This document shows positions 18,718-27,630 of a stretch of DNA of 52,528 bases, piece by piece. Under the pieces are notes generated by a model, which saw only the letters and a program-made list of their open reading frames with translations, searched no databases and was not told the DNA's origin. The position numbers and the translations under genes were made by a program. The stretch's first letter is position 1. Each line of letters opens with the position of its first letter. The DNA lies in contig JAGOMP010000015.1 of the NCBI GenBank assembly GCA_017993505.1, positions 1-52,528 on the forward strand, read 5' to 3'. The DNA is from Planctomycetota bacterium (GTDB taxonomy: Bacteria > Planctomycetota > Uabimicrobiia > Uabimicrobiales > JABWCH01).

Positions 18718-19788
18718 TCAATAATTTTGTTTTAATAATACCTCGTCTATATCAGTGAGCATATCTTCCGCACACTGATAACGATTATTTCTATCTTTTT
18801 CTGTTGCTTTGAGGATAATTTCTTTTACATCTCTGGAAAATGGTGTATATGAAAAATGGACTTGTTGAAAATCATGTTGTGGTGGTGTTGTATTGACTAA
18901 AAATTCTTGAGGATGTTTCCCAGTCAAACAATGAGCCATGAGTGCCCCCACAGTAAATAAATCGAATCGTTTATCAATTTGTGGATTGTCTCGAAACTCT
19001 AAACTACCAGAATATACTTCTGGTGCTGCATATCCATCTGTCACAAAAATAGGTACATCAATTTCATGTTGCTGTACGTGGTAAATTTTGACTGCCCCAA
19101 AGTCAATTAAAAAGATTTGGTTATCACAAACCATAATATTTTCAGCTTTTAAGTCACAGAGTAAGTAGTAAAAAGGATGTCCTTTTTTCGTAGTGCGTTG
19201 TTTATGTAAATAACTCATGAGAATTAAAATTTGACGTGCAATGCAAAGTGTTTTTTGTTCATTCCATGGAAGAAGTACCTTTAACGTAGTTCCTGGAATA
19301 AATTTCATCACAATATAGGGAGCATTTTCTCGAAGTGTTTCATCTACAAAATAATGTACGCCAGCAGCATTTTTAAAGGACATACAGAGATCTAGATTTC
19401 GTTCTTTAAAAGAATCATTTAAATTGACAATGCTATCAAAGCCAGCATTAGAAAAACCACAAAGGTGTTTTTTTTCCCATTCGTAAATATTATTGAGAGA
19501 ACGAATTTGTTTTTCAAATACTTCTTGGCTTCGAGCAATAAAAGGTCGACAATAATCGCCCATGTAGTACGGCGTTTTTATTACTACTCGGTTGTCGTAA
19601 TTCCATCTATCTGAAGCAACGAATACGCAACCAAATCCACCCACTGCCAGAAGTCCTAATACTTCGTAACGTCCTTGGCATAAATATCTTTTTACCCAAT
19701 GTTCGTTTTCACCTATAGAAAAATATAGGGCTTCTTCTTTACCATATCGTGTTTCGTATACTTTAAGTTGTCCTTCTTTTAATTTCAT
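18718..19788 (-). CDS. Ser/Thr protein kinase (non-RD)
   Basis: A 356-residue soluble kinase, fourth in the operon. The domain spans about residues 40-350. It has the glycine loop LAVGGFGCV, VVIK lysine at 71, catalytic loop LLCDLKAENIM (D212, K214, N217 kept; His-Arg replaced by Leu-Cys, so non-RD) and DFG at 229. DGYAAPE stands for the APE motif. All catalytic residues are kept, so it should be active and not need activation-loop phosphorylation of the RD type. A long insert (about 80-150) follows the ATP lysine. It is the only kinase of the operon that looks catalytically competent, so the likely writer for the FHA reader and PP2C eraser encoded upstream. Confidence 0.9.
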   Translation of the reverse strand: MKLKEGQLKVYETRYGKEEALYFSIGENEHWVKRYLCQGRYEVLGLLAVGGFGCVFVASDRWNYDNRVVIKTPYYMGDYCRPFIARSQEVFEKQIRSLNNIYEWEKKHLCGFSNAGFDSIVNLNDSFKERNLDLCMSFKNAAGVHYFVDETLRENAPYIVMKFIPGTTLKVLLPWNEQKTLCIARQILILMSYLHKQRTTKKGHPFYYLLCDLKAENIMVCDNQIFLIDFGAVKIYHVQQHEIDVPIFVTDGYAAPEVYSGSLEFRDNPQIDKRFDLFTVGALMAHCLTGKHPQEFLVNTTPPQHDFQQVHFSYTPFSRDVKEIILKATEKDRNNRYQCAEDMLTDIDEVLLKQNY

Positions 19789-19807
19789 GAGTTTTAAAAA
19801 ACCTTAA

Positions 19808-21028
19808 TTATTTCGAAATAACTTTATATTTTAAAATAATGAAATCTTTTTGGTTACCTAATGATAATGTAGTGTCTGGTTGTAATTCAATTTTTTTCCT
19901 ATTTTTAGGAGTTCGGATTCGTTTTTCACCATCTGGAAATTGAACTGTAGTATAGTTGTTGTCTGATAAGTGGAAAAGTAAGTATTTCTGATCTTCTTGG
20001 GAATATCGCACTAAAGCATGTTTTCTAGAAATGCCTTTAAGGAGTCGCATTCGATCTTTAAATGTTTCCTCATCTGTACAGTGGCGTTGATAATAATGTT
20101 TCCAAGCAAGGCTTAAATCAATATCACGTGCAGAACCTCGTTCACTAGAACGACCAAGAAATATACTTCCAGCACGATCCAATCGAAAATATGTAATGGC
20201 TTTTCTCTCATTGTTATATAATATTAAATAATCGCTTGGTGGAAATCCCTTATCTACGACTTCTAATGCATGTTTTTGAGTACATACTATGTTGGGATCT
20301 GTTTTCTCAAAAATTTCATTACATATAGGACAATATTTATAGCCAAATGGAAGACATTCTAATGCACTAGCACCACTTTTTGTAGGACGACTAGGATCAA
20401 TAGGTTGTGGTATAGGTTTTGTTGGTGTTTCGACTATTACTGGCTTTTGTTCTTCTACTTTTTCTACTGTTAGTGTTGCTTCCTTAAAAATAACTTGATC
20501 TTTAGGGAAAAAATCTTGGTTTGGTTCTAAATCTAATGCGTGTTCAGTTGCTATCTGTGTTTCTATTTGTGTTAGGGGAACTTCCTCTACTATTTTTGGT
20601 TCGCGAATATGAATACGTTCTTCTTCATCATCTTCTTCGAATGTTGACTTTGTTTCTAGTAAGGGAGTATCTGCTGAAAAGCTTTGCCATTCTGAACTTA
20701 GTCCTGGCTCAATATTTTGATTAGGGTCAAAATTATCCCATTCATCGGCAATTGTCTTTTTTTCTTCGATTGGTTGAAATCCAAAATTTGGTTCTGGTGC
20801 TCTTTCTGTTTCTTCTAAAGTAGGTTGAAAACTAAAATTAGAAGAAATGCTTTCTAGGTTACCATCTAACATAAGTTGTGGCATCATTGCATTTGCAGGT
20901 GCTTCTTGTTCTTGAATTTCTTGTAAAATTTCATGTCGTCTTGTGTCACAAATCGGACATTTTTCTGGAACTTCATCCAAAGAATTACCGAGTTCTTCAT
21001 CACATATAGGACAAATTATTTTTGCCAT
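19808..21028 (-). CDS. Zinc ribbon and FHA domain protein
   Basis: A 406-residue adaptor, third in the operon. The ATG at 21028 is preferred over an in-frame GTG nine bases upstream because AGGTGAG then sits a few bases before the start. The N-terminus has a C-x2-C-x14-C-x2-C zinc ribbon (C6, C9, C24, C27). The middle (about 30-215) is acidic, Pro/Glu-rich and probably disordered, with many Thr/Ser sites. A second CPIC knuckle lies near 235-255. The C-terminal FHA domain (about 285-400) shows SIFLGRSS, ISRKHALV and LSDNNYTTV, matching the phosphothreonine-binding loops. It would bind Thr phosphorylated by the neighbouring kinase, perhaps in its own acidic region (inference). The kinase gene follows after 19 bases. 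Confidence 0.9.
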   Translation of the reverse strand: MAKIICPICDEELGNSLDEVPEKCPICDTRRHEILQEIQEQEAPANAMMPQLMLDGNLESISSNFSFQPTLEETERAPEPNFGFQPIEEKKTIADEWDNFDPNQNIEPGLSSEWQSFSADTPLLETKSTFEEDDEEERIHIREPKIVEEVPLTQIETQIATEHALDLEPNQDFFPKDQVIFKEATLTVEKVEEQKPVIVETPTKPIPQPIDPSRPTKSGASALECLPFGYKYCPICNEIFEKTDPNIVCTQKHALEVVDKGFPPSDYLILYNNERKAITYFRLDRAGSIFLGRSSERGSARDIDLSLAWKHYYQRHCTDEETFKDRMRLLKGISRKHALVRYSQEDQKYLLFHLSDNNYTTVQFPDGEKRIRTPKNRKKIELQPDTTLSLGNQKDFIILKYKVISK

Positions 21029-21051
21029 GTTTCTCACCTTTTATTGCTAAA

Positions 21052-22380
21052 TTACCAAGTCCACTCATCATCAAAGCCACCGTCTTGTGTGGAAATTTCT
21101 GGTGGTGGAAGTGCAGAATAGGCTGTACTTGTTTTTGATTTCGACACAGAAACCTTATTATATTCTTCTAAAGAAAATTCACCTTTTTGAATGTAATCGT
21201 CTCTCACTGCTTCCCATCTTGCCATAGTTTCCATATCCCCTATTTTTTTTAGGCGATTGATAATGAGCTTTAAATTTCTCATGATTAAATCAATATTGTC
21301 GCTATTTTCTTGAATTTCTTGGGCACGTATGGCAATCGTATAATATGTGGAAGCATGTAAAACTTCAGCATTAGGTGCTTCTTGATATTTTTCAGGATCA
21401 TTTGTAAAATTTACAGCCACTACTTTTTCAATAGATTCTTCCATGATTCCTTTTTTAGGAATATCAAAGCAGAGAGTACAAGTGAGAATTGCTTTTTCAC
21501 CAATAGGAGCAGGATCTATTAAAGTTCGAATTACAGCTGCATATCGTCTATTTCTATCTACATTATCAAAAGACACAATTTTTGTATTGTGTGCCAGCAA
21601 TTTAATATCAGGTGATATTTTAGCAATGCCTCGAATCTCCACGCCTTCTGTAGTGTCCAGTTCCACACGCACTTTAGTTGCAATAGTATTTTGCAAAGTT
21701 CGCAAACTGCGTTCAAAGACAGAAGTTGTTTGGTTTGCATTTTCCAACTTTTCTATGAACCCACTCGTGAGTTTCTCCATATCTTCCCCATGAAAGTCGG
21801 TTCCAATGCCCATGGTGTCAATATCAATTCCTTTTTTATGGAATTCATGTGCCAATCGAACGCAATCTTCTACATCATGAATTTCGCCATCTGTTAAAAT
21901 CAATAGTTTAATAGCTGTATCTTGATTTTTAGATTCCATCTCTTTTAAAAGTTTATGCGTTCGTTTGAGAGCTGGGGCTAAATTAGTAGAACCTCTAGGA
22001 TAATCATAGATCTCATCCAGTCGTCCTTTGAGTTTTTCTTTAGCATATGTTGGTTCTGCCCAACAAAAAACTTTTTCTGTGTTGGTGAATGTAATAATAG
22101 AAATCAGGTCTTCTCCTTTAATTCCATCAATTACATGAGCGGCTGCTTCAATCACTGCATCTAATTTTGTCTCGTCTGCTTCAAGTTTATCATCCATAGA
22201 ACCACTGATATCTAAAATCAAAATGAAATGTATATTACAAAGTAATCCTGGATCTACTCGAAGTTCATCTTCCAAGTATGCTTCCAGTAATATGTCTCGT
22301 TCTACTGGTTCTGGTGCATCTGCTTTGATATAGGAATGCTCTATCGGGCATTTAAAGCAGAATAGCTTGTCGCTTTCCAT
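21052..22380 (-). CDS. VWA domain protein (TerY-like logic)
   Basis: A 442-residue protein with a von Willebrand factor A domain at about 48-245. The metal-dependent adhesion site is complete: DISGS (D57, S59, S61), T132 in GSTN and D164 in LTDGE. It should bind Mg2+ and a partner protein. The rest is a beta-rich region (about 250-370), as in Mg-chelatase or inter-alpha-inhibitor-like VWA proteins, and a helical tail. There is no signal peptide. AGGAG lies six bases before the ATG, and the gene starts 23 bases after the PP2C gene stop. VWA next to PP2C and a Ser/Thr kinase is the signature of TerY-P triads. No other ter genes (terC, terD family) are in the window, so the assignment is by analogy. 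Confidence 0.9.
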   Translation of the reverse strand: MESDKLFCFKCPIEHSYIKADAPEPVERDILLEAYLEDELRVDPGLLCNIHFILILDISGSMDDKLEADETKLDAVIEAAAHVIDGIKGEDLISIITFTNTEKVFCWAEPTYAKEKLKGRLDEIYDYPRGSTNLAPALKRTHKLLKEMESKNQDTAIKLLILTDGEIHDVEDCVRLAHEFHKKGIDIDTMGIGTDFHGEDMEKLTSGFIEKLENANQTTSVFERSLRTLQNTIATKVRVELDTTEGVEIRGIAKISPDIKLLAHNTKIVSFDNVDRNRRYAAVIRTLIDPAPIGEKAILTCTLCFDIPKKGIMEESIEKVVAVNFTNDPEKYQEAPNAEVLHASTYYTIAIRAQEIQENSDNIDLIMRNLKLIINRLKKIGDMETMARWEAVRDDYIQKGEFSLEEYNKVSVSKSKTSTAYSALPPPEISTQDGGFDDEWTW

Positions 22381-22403
22381 TTATCGCTCCTTTACCTACA
22401 TGT

Positions 22404-24662
22404 CTAAAAACTGTCATCTTGCAAAAGTCGTTTCATTCCAGGCGAAAGATTTTTAAGATGTTGATAAATAGTCTCAGACGGGACAGACGGATTGGGAATA
22501 TTGCGAATCAATATAGCTGATAGATTGTCATGTCCACTGCCCATTTTATTGACACAAGAAATAAGAATGGAACTGATTGCTTTTGAATTGAGGAATTCAT
22601 CATTTTCATATTCTCGTAATAGAGAAGCAATCCGCAACATTTGATAATTTTCATATCGTGCATGAAAAGAATCTTGTTCAATAAAGTCGGGTATACCGTC
22701 TGAACAAATTAAAATTTGATCTTGGGCATATAGATGTGTATAGCCAAAGTGAATTTCTAGTTCATTATCTTCAAAAAAATGAGCACCAACACATTTTGTC
22801 AATGCATTGCCACCTTCAATAAAACATTCTTCTAATGACAAACCTCTTTCTATGCGCACATTTCGCTCGTTATCTTCATAATTCAGTCGTTCCCATCCAA
22901 ATGGACTGAATCTATAAATAGGACTATCGCCCAACCATGCAAAAAATAAAACGCCATTATAAATCAAGCCTGCTGTAATGGTACTTCCCATAACTAAAGC
23001 ATCTTCTTCATAATTATTTGTAAGCTTGCGTGCTTCTTTACATATTCTTTTGTTGCCTTCTTGGATCATAGTTCGCAAAAACTCTGCTGCTTGGTCCAAA
23101 TCTGTTTCAGCATATTGACAAACTTGTAAACGTTTCTCTTCTGATGCATTGTTCCACCATTTACGAAACGTATTGACCATAATTTTACTCGCCATATCTC
23201 CAGAACCAATAGTTGCTGTAGAAATTCCATCACATAAGGCAAACATACCCCATTGTTTTTTGCGAAGCTGAATCACAGATGCAAACAGTGCATCTTGGTT
23301 TTTTGCTGCATCATCTTTTTCTTTTTCATCCCCAATATCTAATGTATATCCCACATCCATTGTGTAGGATCGAGTGAAATTAGGACTTATACCTTTTAAT
23401 AAAGAATCTAACGCAACTCTAAATTCATACAAAGTTTGAAAGCCACGTTCTTGGTATTCTAAAAATAAAGCTTGATTTATAACAGATTCAAAATAACTTT
23501 CAATATAATTTCTTTGTGGTGTTTTCGATAAAAAATCATGCTTAAATAATTTTAAACTTGGCAACCCATTATGATATGTAATAGGATTGTATGACAATAA
23601 ATTCGGTGCTTTTGATTTTAATAAATAAAGAATTGCAGCAATAATATATACTTCTGTGACTTCACCGAGTGGAACTGAATTATTAAGATCACAAAAAATT
23701 TCCCAAGGAACTAAGCAACTATCTAATAAATTTTGGTTAGGATTTGTATTCCAAGCAATGTCGCGACTTCGCAAAAAAATCATTACAGATTCCTTTGTTC
23801 GTGTGAACATCAAATCATTTAATTTTAAGCCACCCCAAATATATCCTAGGCTATGAATTTTTCTAGCAATGTCACACAATTGCAACCCAATGCTCACAAT
23901 ATCTTGTGTAGATAAAGGCAATACATCTTTTTGATGAATATACGACAAGGCTGACATTGTTTGTACACGAAAATCTTTGGAAGGTGTAGAATAATAAATC
24001 CAAACAGTTCTTTGAGATTCTGGTTGAAAAGCAACGAGTGGAGGATTCCACTGTTTCCCTAATAATTCTGATTGTTGTAAAAGGGAATATAGTCGAAGAA
24101 ATTTTTGTTCTTGTCTTTTATCATATTTTTCTTCTAAAATTTCTACTGTTGCCAATGGATGAGTGCTATCTTGGTACTGACCTACAGAATAAACGCCATT
24201 TTGATGCTCTTTTGCTTCTTTTCGTTTATAGAGTTGCCCTTCTGAGCCATTCCACAACTTTAAAGAAATGCGCTTCAATTCCAATTTAGGAAAACCATAT
24301 GAATACATATGATCCCGTATGCGTCGTCCGCAATGTTTGCAATATCCATCTTCCCGAGCATGTCCCCATAATCCACAACCTATGTGCGGACATTTTTGAA
24401 TGGAAAGAATATTCGACACTGCTAGATTTCTATCATCTTTTCCTTTGACAATAGCAAGAAGCTCGACTTCATTTGCATTGGGCAATTGAAAAAAATTAAG
24501 TTGATCCAATTCCAATAGAATCCTTGATGATTCCAAAATTGTTTGACGATACAAAGGAATATTTTGACTTTGAGATGGCACCATCCATAAATCAACAGGT
24601 AGTTCCCCATCCCACTGGATTTCTAAACGAGCTTTTGATTTGCCTTTGAGCGTTAAAGGCAT
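22404..24662 (-). CDS. Zinc ribbon-pseudokinase-PP2C phosphatase fusion
   Basis: A 752-residue protein, first gene of the operon. An N-terminal domain (1-85) precedes a C-x4-C-x11-C-x2-C zinc ribbon (C91, C96, C108, C111). Residues about 125-430 resemble a kinase fold but lack HRD and DFG (YIWGGLKLNDLMF, FLRSRDIAW), so this is a pseudokinase. Residues about 433-735 are a PP2C phosphatase with its metal ligands: NQDAL (D457), ALCDG (D478), MGSTI, GDSPIYR (D579), SDG (D655) and GHDN (D712, N713). It should be an active Mn/Mg Ser/Thr phosphatase that opposes the operon kinase. Start ATG 24662 has AGGGG about nine bases upstream. The fused pseudokinase may be a substrate-docking or regulatory unit (inference). 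Confidence 0.9.
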   Translation of the reverse strand: MPLTLKGKSKARLEIQWDGELPVDLWMVPSQSQNIPLYRQTILESSRILLELDQLNFFQLPNANEVELLAIVKGKDDRNLAVSNILSIQKCPHIGCGLWGHAREDGYCKHCGRRIRDHMYSYGFPKLELKRISLKLWNGSEGQLYKRKEAKEHQNGVYSVGQYQDSTHPLATVEILEEKYDKRQEQKFLRLYSLLQQSELLGKQWNPPLVAFQPESQRTVWIYYSTPSKDFRVQTMSALSYIHQKDVLPLSTQDIVSIGLQLCDIARKIHSLGYIWGGLKLNDLMFTRTKESVMIFLRSRDIAWNTNPNQNLLDSCLVPWEIFCDLNNSVPLGEVTEVYIIAAILYLLKSKAPNLLSYNPITYHNGLPSLKLFKHDFLSKTPQRNYIESYFESVINQALFLEYQERGFQTLYEFRVALDSLLKGISPNFTRSYTMDVGYTLDIGDEKEKDDAAKNQDALFASVIQLRKKQWGMFALCDGISTATIGSGDMASKIMVNTFRKWWNNASEEKRLQVCQYAETDLDQAAEFLRTMIQEGNKRICKEARKLTNNYEEDALVMGSTITAGLIYNGVLFFAWLGDSPIYRFSPFGWERLNYEDNERNVRIERGLSLEECFIEGGNALTKCVGAHFFEDNELEIHFGYTHLYAQDQILICSDGIPDFIEQDSFHARYENYQMLRIASLLREYENDEFLNSKAISSILISCVNKMGSGHDNLSAILIRNIPNPSVPSETIYQHLKNLSPGMKRLLQDDSF

Positions 24663-24929
24663 TGTGTTCTGCCCCTAAAAATAAACGTAATTGCGAGTTG
24701 ATAAATTCCCTGAATTTTTGTCTACCAATTGCCACTCAAACAACATTTTAGTAGCAATAAATTTTATTATACAATAGAGGTATATGAATTGCTAGCTAAA
24801 AATTTTTTATAATTTGTCGTGCTAAAAATAAAAAGACAATCTATTTTTCACTTTCCTTTTCGTTCATTATTTTTGTTGTTTTTATTTTATCTAACTCAAT
24901 TTTTTTATTTTGTAAATTTTAGATCCAAG

Positions 24930-25072
24930 CTATTGTATATTTTTTTGCAACATAATGTAAAATTACTTTTCTATTGTATATTTTTTGCAACATGATTTAA
25001 ATTTACTATGCTATTTATATTTTATAACATGATTAAAATTTACTGTGCAAACACGATTAATATTTACTATAC
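24930..25072. repeat. Degenerate tandem repeat of about 40 bp, four copies
   Basis: Copies start near 24930, 24971, 25011 and 25048. They share CTATTGTATATTTTTTGCAA and a TTTAAATTTACTATG-like end. Copies become shorter and more diverged toward the right. Confidence 0.75.
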
Positions 25073-25081
25073 AACAAAAAA

Positions 25082-25107
25082 AAGGCAAGTGAGAAATCAC
25101 TTGCCTT
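25082..25107 (-). terminator. Terminator of the acidic-tail protein gene
   Basis: A perfect 11-bp stem, AAGGCAAGTGA with TCACTTGCCTT, and a four-base loop. On the minus strand it is followed by a run of eight T, a standard intrinsic terminator just after the gene that ends at 25156. Confidence 0.9.
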
Positions 25108-25155
25108 GGATTCCGCCATTACTTTACTTTGTATTGTAATTATGATTTGAATCCA

Positions 25156-27111
25156 TTAATCTTCGTCATCGCTGTCGTATTCATCTGCATCTTCGTCTGC
25201 ATCTTCGTCTGCATCTTCGTCTGCATCTTCGTCTGCATCTTCGTCAGCTTCTTCAATAGCTTCTTCGTTATATTGGTATTCATTATCGCTGTCGTGGTAT
25301 TCATATGCTTCGCTATCGTATTCATCAACATCATTTTCTTCTATATCCACGCCTTCATCATCGCTATCGTATTCATCATATTGTTTTCTAAACATTTTTC
25401 GAGTCATTTCATTAACAAAATCTTCCATAACTTCTTGAAGTGCGATAGAAGCTGCAAAAAGACTTATAGAACTATAAGGAGAATACAATTCTAATAAAAA
25501 GCCATCTTTTTCATTAAAAGCAAACGCATTAAGATTTGTGACATATTTTTGCAAAATCTCTGGTGAAGGTAATTCAGCTATGTCAAAAGGAAGAGTACCT
25601 ACAGGTAACATAGATTGAAGCAATGGTAATGCAGTTTTATATGCAAAATCAACGAATACTTTTAGATTGCAATATTCTAGCACCATAGGTTCTCGACCTG
25701 CAAGACGTGCTGTGACTTCTTCTGGAAGTTGTCCTTTAGGTCCTTTGATAATATTTTTAAATGTTTCAGGATATAGTGCCCAAATCATTCGATCTTCTAC
25801 AAAACCCAATGTAGGTGCTACTGGAATAGGTTCTCTCTTTGTTCCAAAAACAAAATACGTTAAATCATAGCCATTCCACGTAATTTTTCGTGTATATTCT
25901 GAAGGAATCAATGCCAAAACACTTTCCATGAATTGTTTCATTCCTTCTACATCTTGGCAAACCAATTGCATAGCAACATCTGGAATCAATCCACCAGAAC
26001 AAGAAATTGTTGAAAGATATTCTGTACCAATGCTTGCAAAAAGCTTATCAAAAGAAATATTATATTTCTTTTCTTGTTCTGTGACCATGTCCCAAAGAGC
26101 AGGTCCATTGTCTAAGATCATTTTTTTGACAGCAGTATACAATTGATTCCAATGAAAATTACCATGTTCTATAGAAAGAAATTTTGCTGGCAAATGATTC
26201 AATAATTTTTTACTACCTGGCACATCAGGAAAAATTTCTCCCATGAGACCACTTTTTCCATTAGGAAAATACATATAAAATGTTTCTACAAATTCACCAT
26301 TAGCAAAAGTCATGGTGGACATAATAGATTGTAAATTATTAAATCCTGAAGTTTCTAAACCTAGTTTTATAGCACCGTGATAAGCTTCAGGAACAATAGT
26401 ATATGCTAATTCAACAATCTTTTCAGTGTTAAGATATACATGAATACCAGCACGATCTGCTTTTGCTTTAGCAAGAACTGCTTTATAATGAGCATCTTCT
26501 GCCAAAGAAGCTTCACAAGTAACATCAGAACTTAATACTTTTTCTAAATATACTTGATTATTTGTCAACATCAAAGCATTGCCAGCAAAAGTAACCAACA
26601 TAGGAACTTGAAGCATAGGAATGACAAATTTATGAACTTTTTGACCATGAAGAACAACTTCTTCATAACCCATATTCCCTGTAACCATAGGCAACATTTG
26701 GTCTAATTGTTCAGCTATTTTTTCTTTTGTCTTTCCCATATCCCATGCCAACACGACCATTGGCATTGGCATACCTATCAAAGCAACTTCAGTAATAGCA
26801 AGTGCGATTTCTCCATTGAATAACTCTTTAATATCTTCGGAAGTAAAATTCATGTTTTCCATTGTGCTATTCACAGCACATTGCATATTACCAAAATTTT
26901 CTAATAAAGCTTGCACTTCATCATCTGCTAACATCTGCCATAATCCCAATTTTTGGAATTCATCCATACATTTAGCACCTTCCCCAAGGCTAGCATAGAT
27001 TAACGTATTTGCTGGTACATGTTCTGCAAGATTAAATGCATTAGCTTCTTGAGCAGATAATGTCATGCTTAAGATAAACATGAAAAATATTATCCATATT
27101 TTTCTTACCAT
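25156..27111 (-). CDS. Exported protein with acidic DEDA-repeat tail (DUF3352-like, tentative)
   Basis: A 651-residue protein with a clear signal peptide (residues 1 to about 20, ending SAQ-EANA). The mature part (about 25-560) begins with the sentence-like segment FNLAEHVPANTLIYASLGEG and alternates beta and helical stretches. The N-terminal pattern (VPANTLIY) recalls DUF3352-type secreted proteins of bacteria, but this is a guess. The last 90 residues are very acidic and end in repeated DEDA tetrapeptides encoded by a 12-bp repeat (about 25164-25240). RBS GGAG lies six bases before the ATG. It is paralogous to the next gene upstream (27631-30129), sharing signal peptide and overall order. 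Ca2+ binding by the acidic tail is possible. Function unknown. Confidence 0.85.
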   Translation of the reverse strand: MVRKIWIIFFMFILSMTLSAQEANAFNLAEHVPANTLIYASLGEGAKCMDEFQKLGLWQMLADDEVQALLENFGNMQCAVNSTMENMNFTSEDIKELFNGEIALAITEVALIGMPMPMVVLAWDMGKTKEKIAEQLDQMLPMVTGNMGYEEVVLHGQKVHKFVIPMLQVPMLVTFAGNALMLTNNQVYLEKVLSSDVTCEASLAEDAHYKAVLAKAKADRAGIHVYLNTEKIVELAYTIVPEAYHGAIKLGLETSGFNNLQSIMSTMTFANGEFVETFYMYFPNGKSGLMGEIFPDVPGSKKLLNHLPAKFLSIEHGNFHWNQLYTAVKKMILDNGPALWDMVTEQEKKYNISFDKLFASIGTEYLSTISCSGGLIPDVAMQLVCQDVEGMKQFMESVLALIPSEYTRKITWNGYDLTYFVFGTKREPIPVAPTLGFVEDRMIWALYPETFKNIIKGPKGQLPEEVTARLAGREPMVLEYCNLKVFVDFAYKTALPLLQSMLPVGTLPFDIAELPSPEILQKYVTNLNAFAFNEKDGFLLELYSPYSSISLFAASIALQEVMEDFVNEMTRKMFRKQYDEYDSDDEGVDIEENDVDEYDSEAYEYHDSDNEYQYNEEAIEEADEDADEDADEDADEDADEDADEYDSDDED

Positions 27112-27264
27112 AAAAAACTCCTAAAAAATTTTCTATAAAAACGAAAAAACAAAAATTTCCTTCATCTTATTTTTAAATTTCTATATTCATATTGAGAATA
27201 TAAATTATTTTCTATAATTTCTATATTTATATTATATATAAATAATATGTAAATACAAATTTTT

Positions 27265-27425
27265 TACTTAGATAATTTTAATTATTAAATACGATTTTCT
27301 TACGTAGATGATTTTAATTATGGAATACGATTTTCTTACGTAGATGATTTGATTGTACTTAGATGATTTGATGTTACGTAGGGAATTTGATGTTCCTTAG
27401 ATGATTTGATGTTACTTAGATAATT
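27265..27425. repeat. Nested tandem repeats around TTACTTAGATGATTT
   Basis: A unit of about 38 bp with AATACGATTTTCTTACGTAG occurs twice. It is followed by about five copies of a 15-19-bp unit of the type TTACTTAGATGATTTGATG. The short unit is contained in the long one, so the array grew in at least two steps. Confidence 0.75.
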
Positions 27426-27572
27426 ATACATTAATTCTAAAATGTTATTCTTATATATAAAAATATAATTACAAATTTTATTTTGTATACATATAATGAA
27501 TGAATTTTATTCTATCACAGATAAATATGAATTGCTAGCTAAAAATTTTTTACCATCTATCTTGCTAAAAAA

Positions 27573-27598
27573 AAGGCAAGCGATTTTTCACTTACCTT
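27573..27598 (-). terminator. Terminator of the nonapeptide-repeat protein gene
   Basis: AAGGCAAGCGA and TCACTTACCTT pair fully on the minus-strand RNA with two G-U pairs, but poorly on the plus strand. A run of eight T follows on the minus strand. The wobble pattern shows it works for the minus-strand gene. Confidence 0.8.
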
Positions 27599-27630
27599 GT
27601 AATCTCTTATTATTTATTGCAGACGATTCG

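Larger units (their letters stand above)
24663..25155. other. Intergenic region with operon promoter, repeats and a terminator
   Basis: No gene is seen. On the minus strand a TATAAT (24771-24766) lies about 105 bases before the PP2C gene and is a candidate -10 for the five-gene operon, without a good -35. At about 24782-24850 there is a copy of an element also found at 27523-27598. Tandem repeats fill 24930-25072, and a hairpin terminator at 25082-25107 closes the gene at 25156. Confidence 0.55.
27112..27630. other. Intergenic region between two paralogous genes
   Basis: No gene is supported. An open frame on the plus strand starting at 27496 is only the shadow of the repeats in the neighbouring gene. 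The region is AT-rich with tandem repeats at about 27265-27425. An element shared with 24782-24850 lies at 27523-27598 and includes the terminator of the upstream gene. Confidence 0.55.

Noticed and set aside
14363..24662. Type VI secretion regulatory genes (PpkA/PppA/Fha)
   Set aside because: Kinase, phosphatase and FHA are present, but there is no tss structural gene in 52 kb, and the VWA and FN3 proteins do not fit that set.
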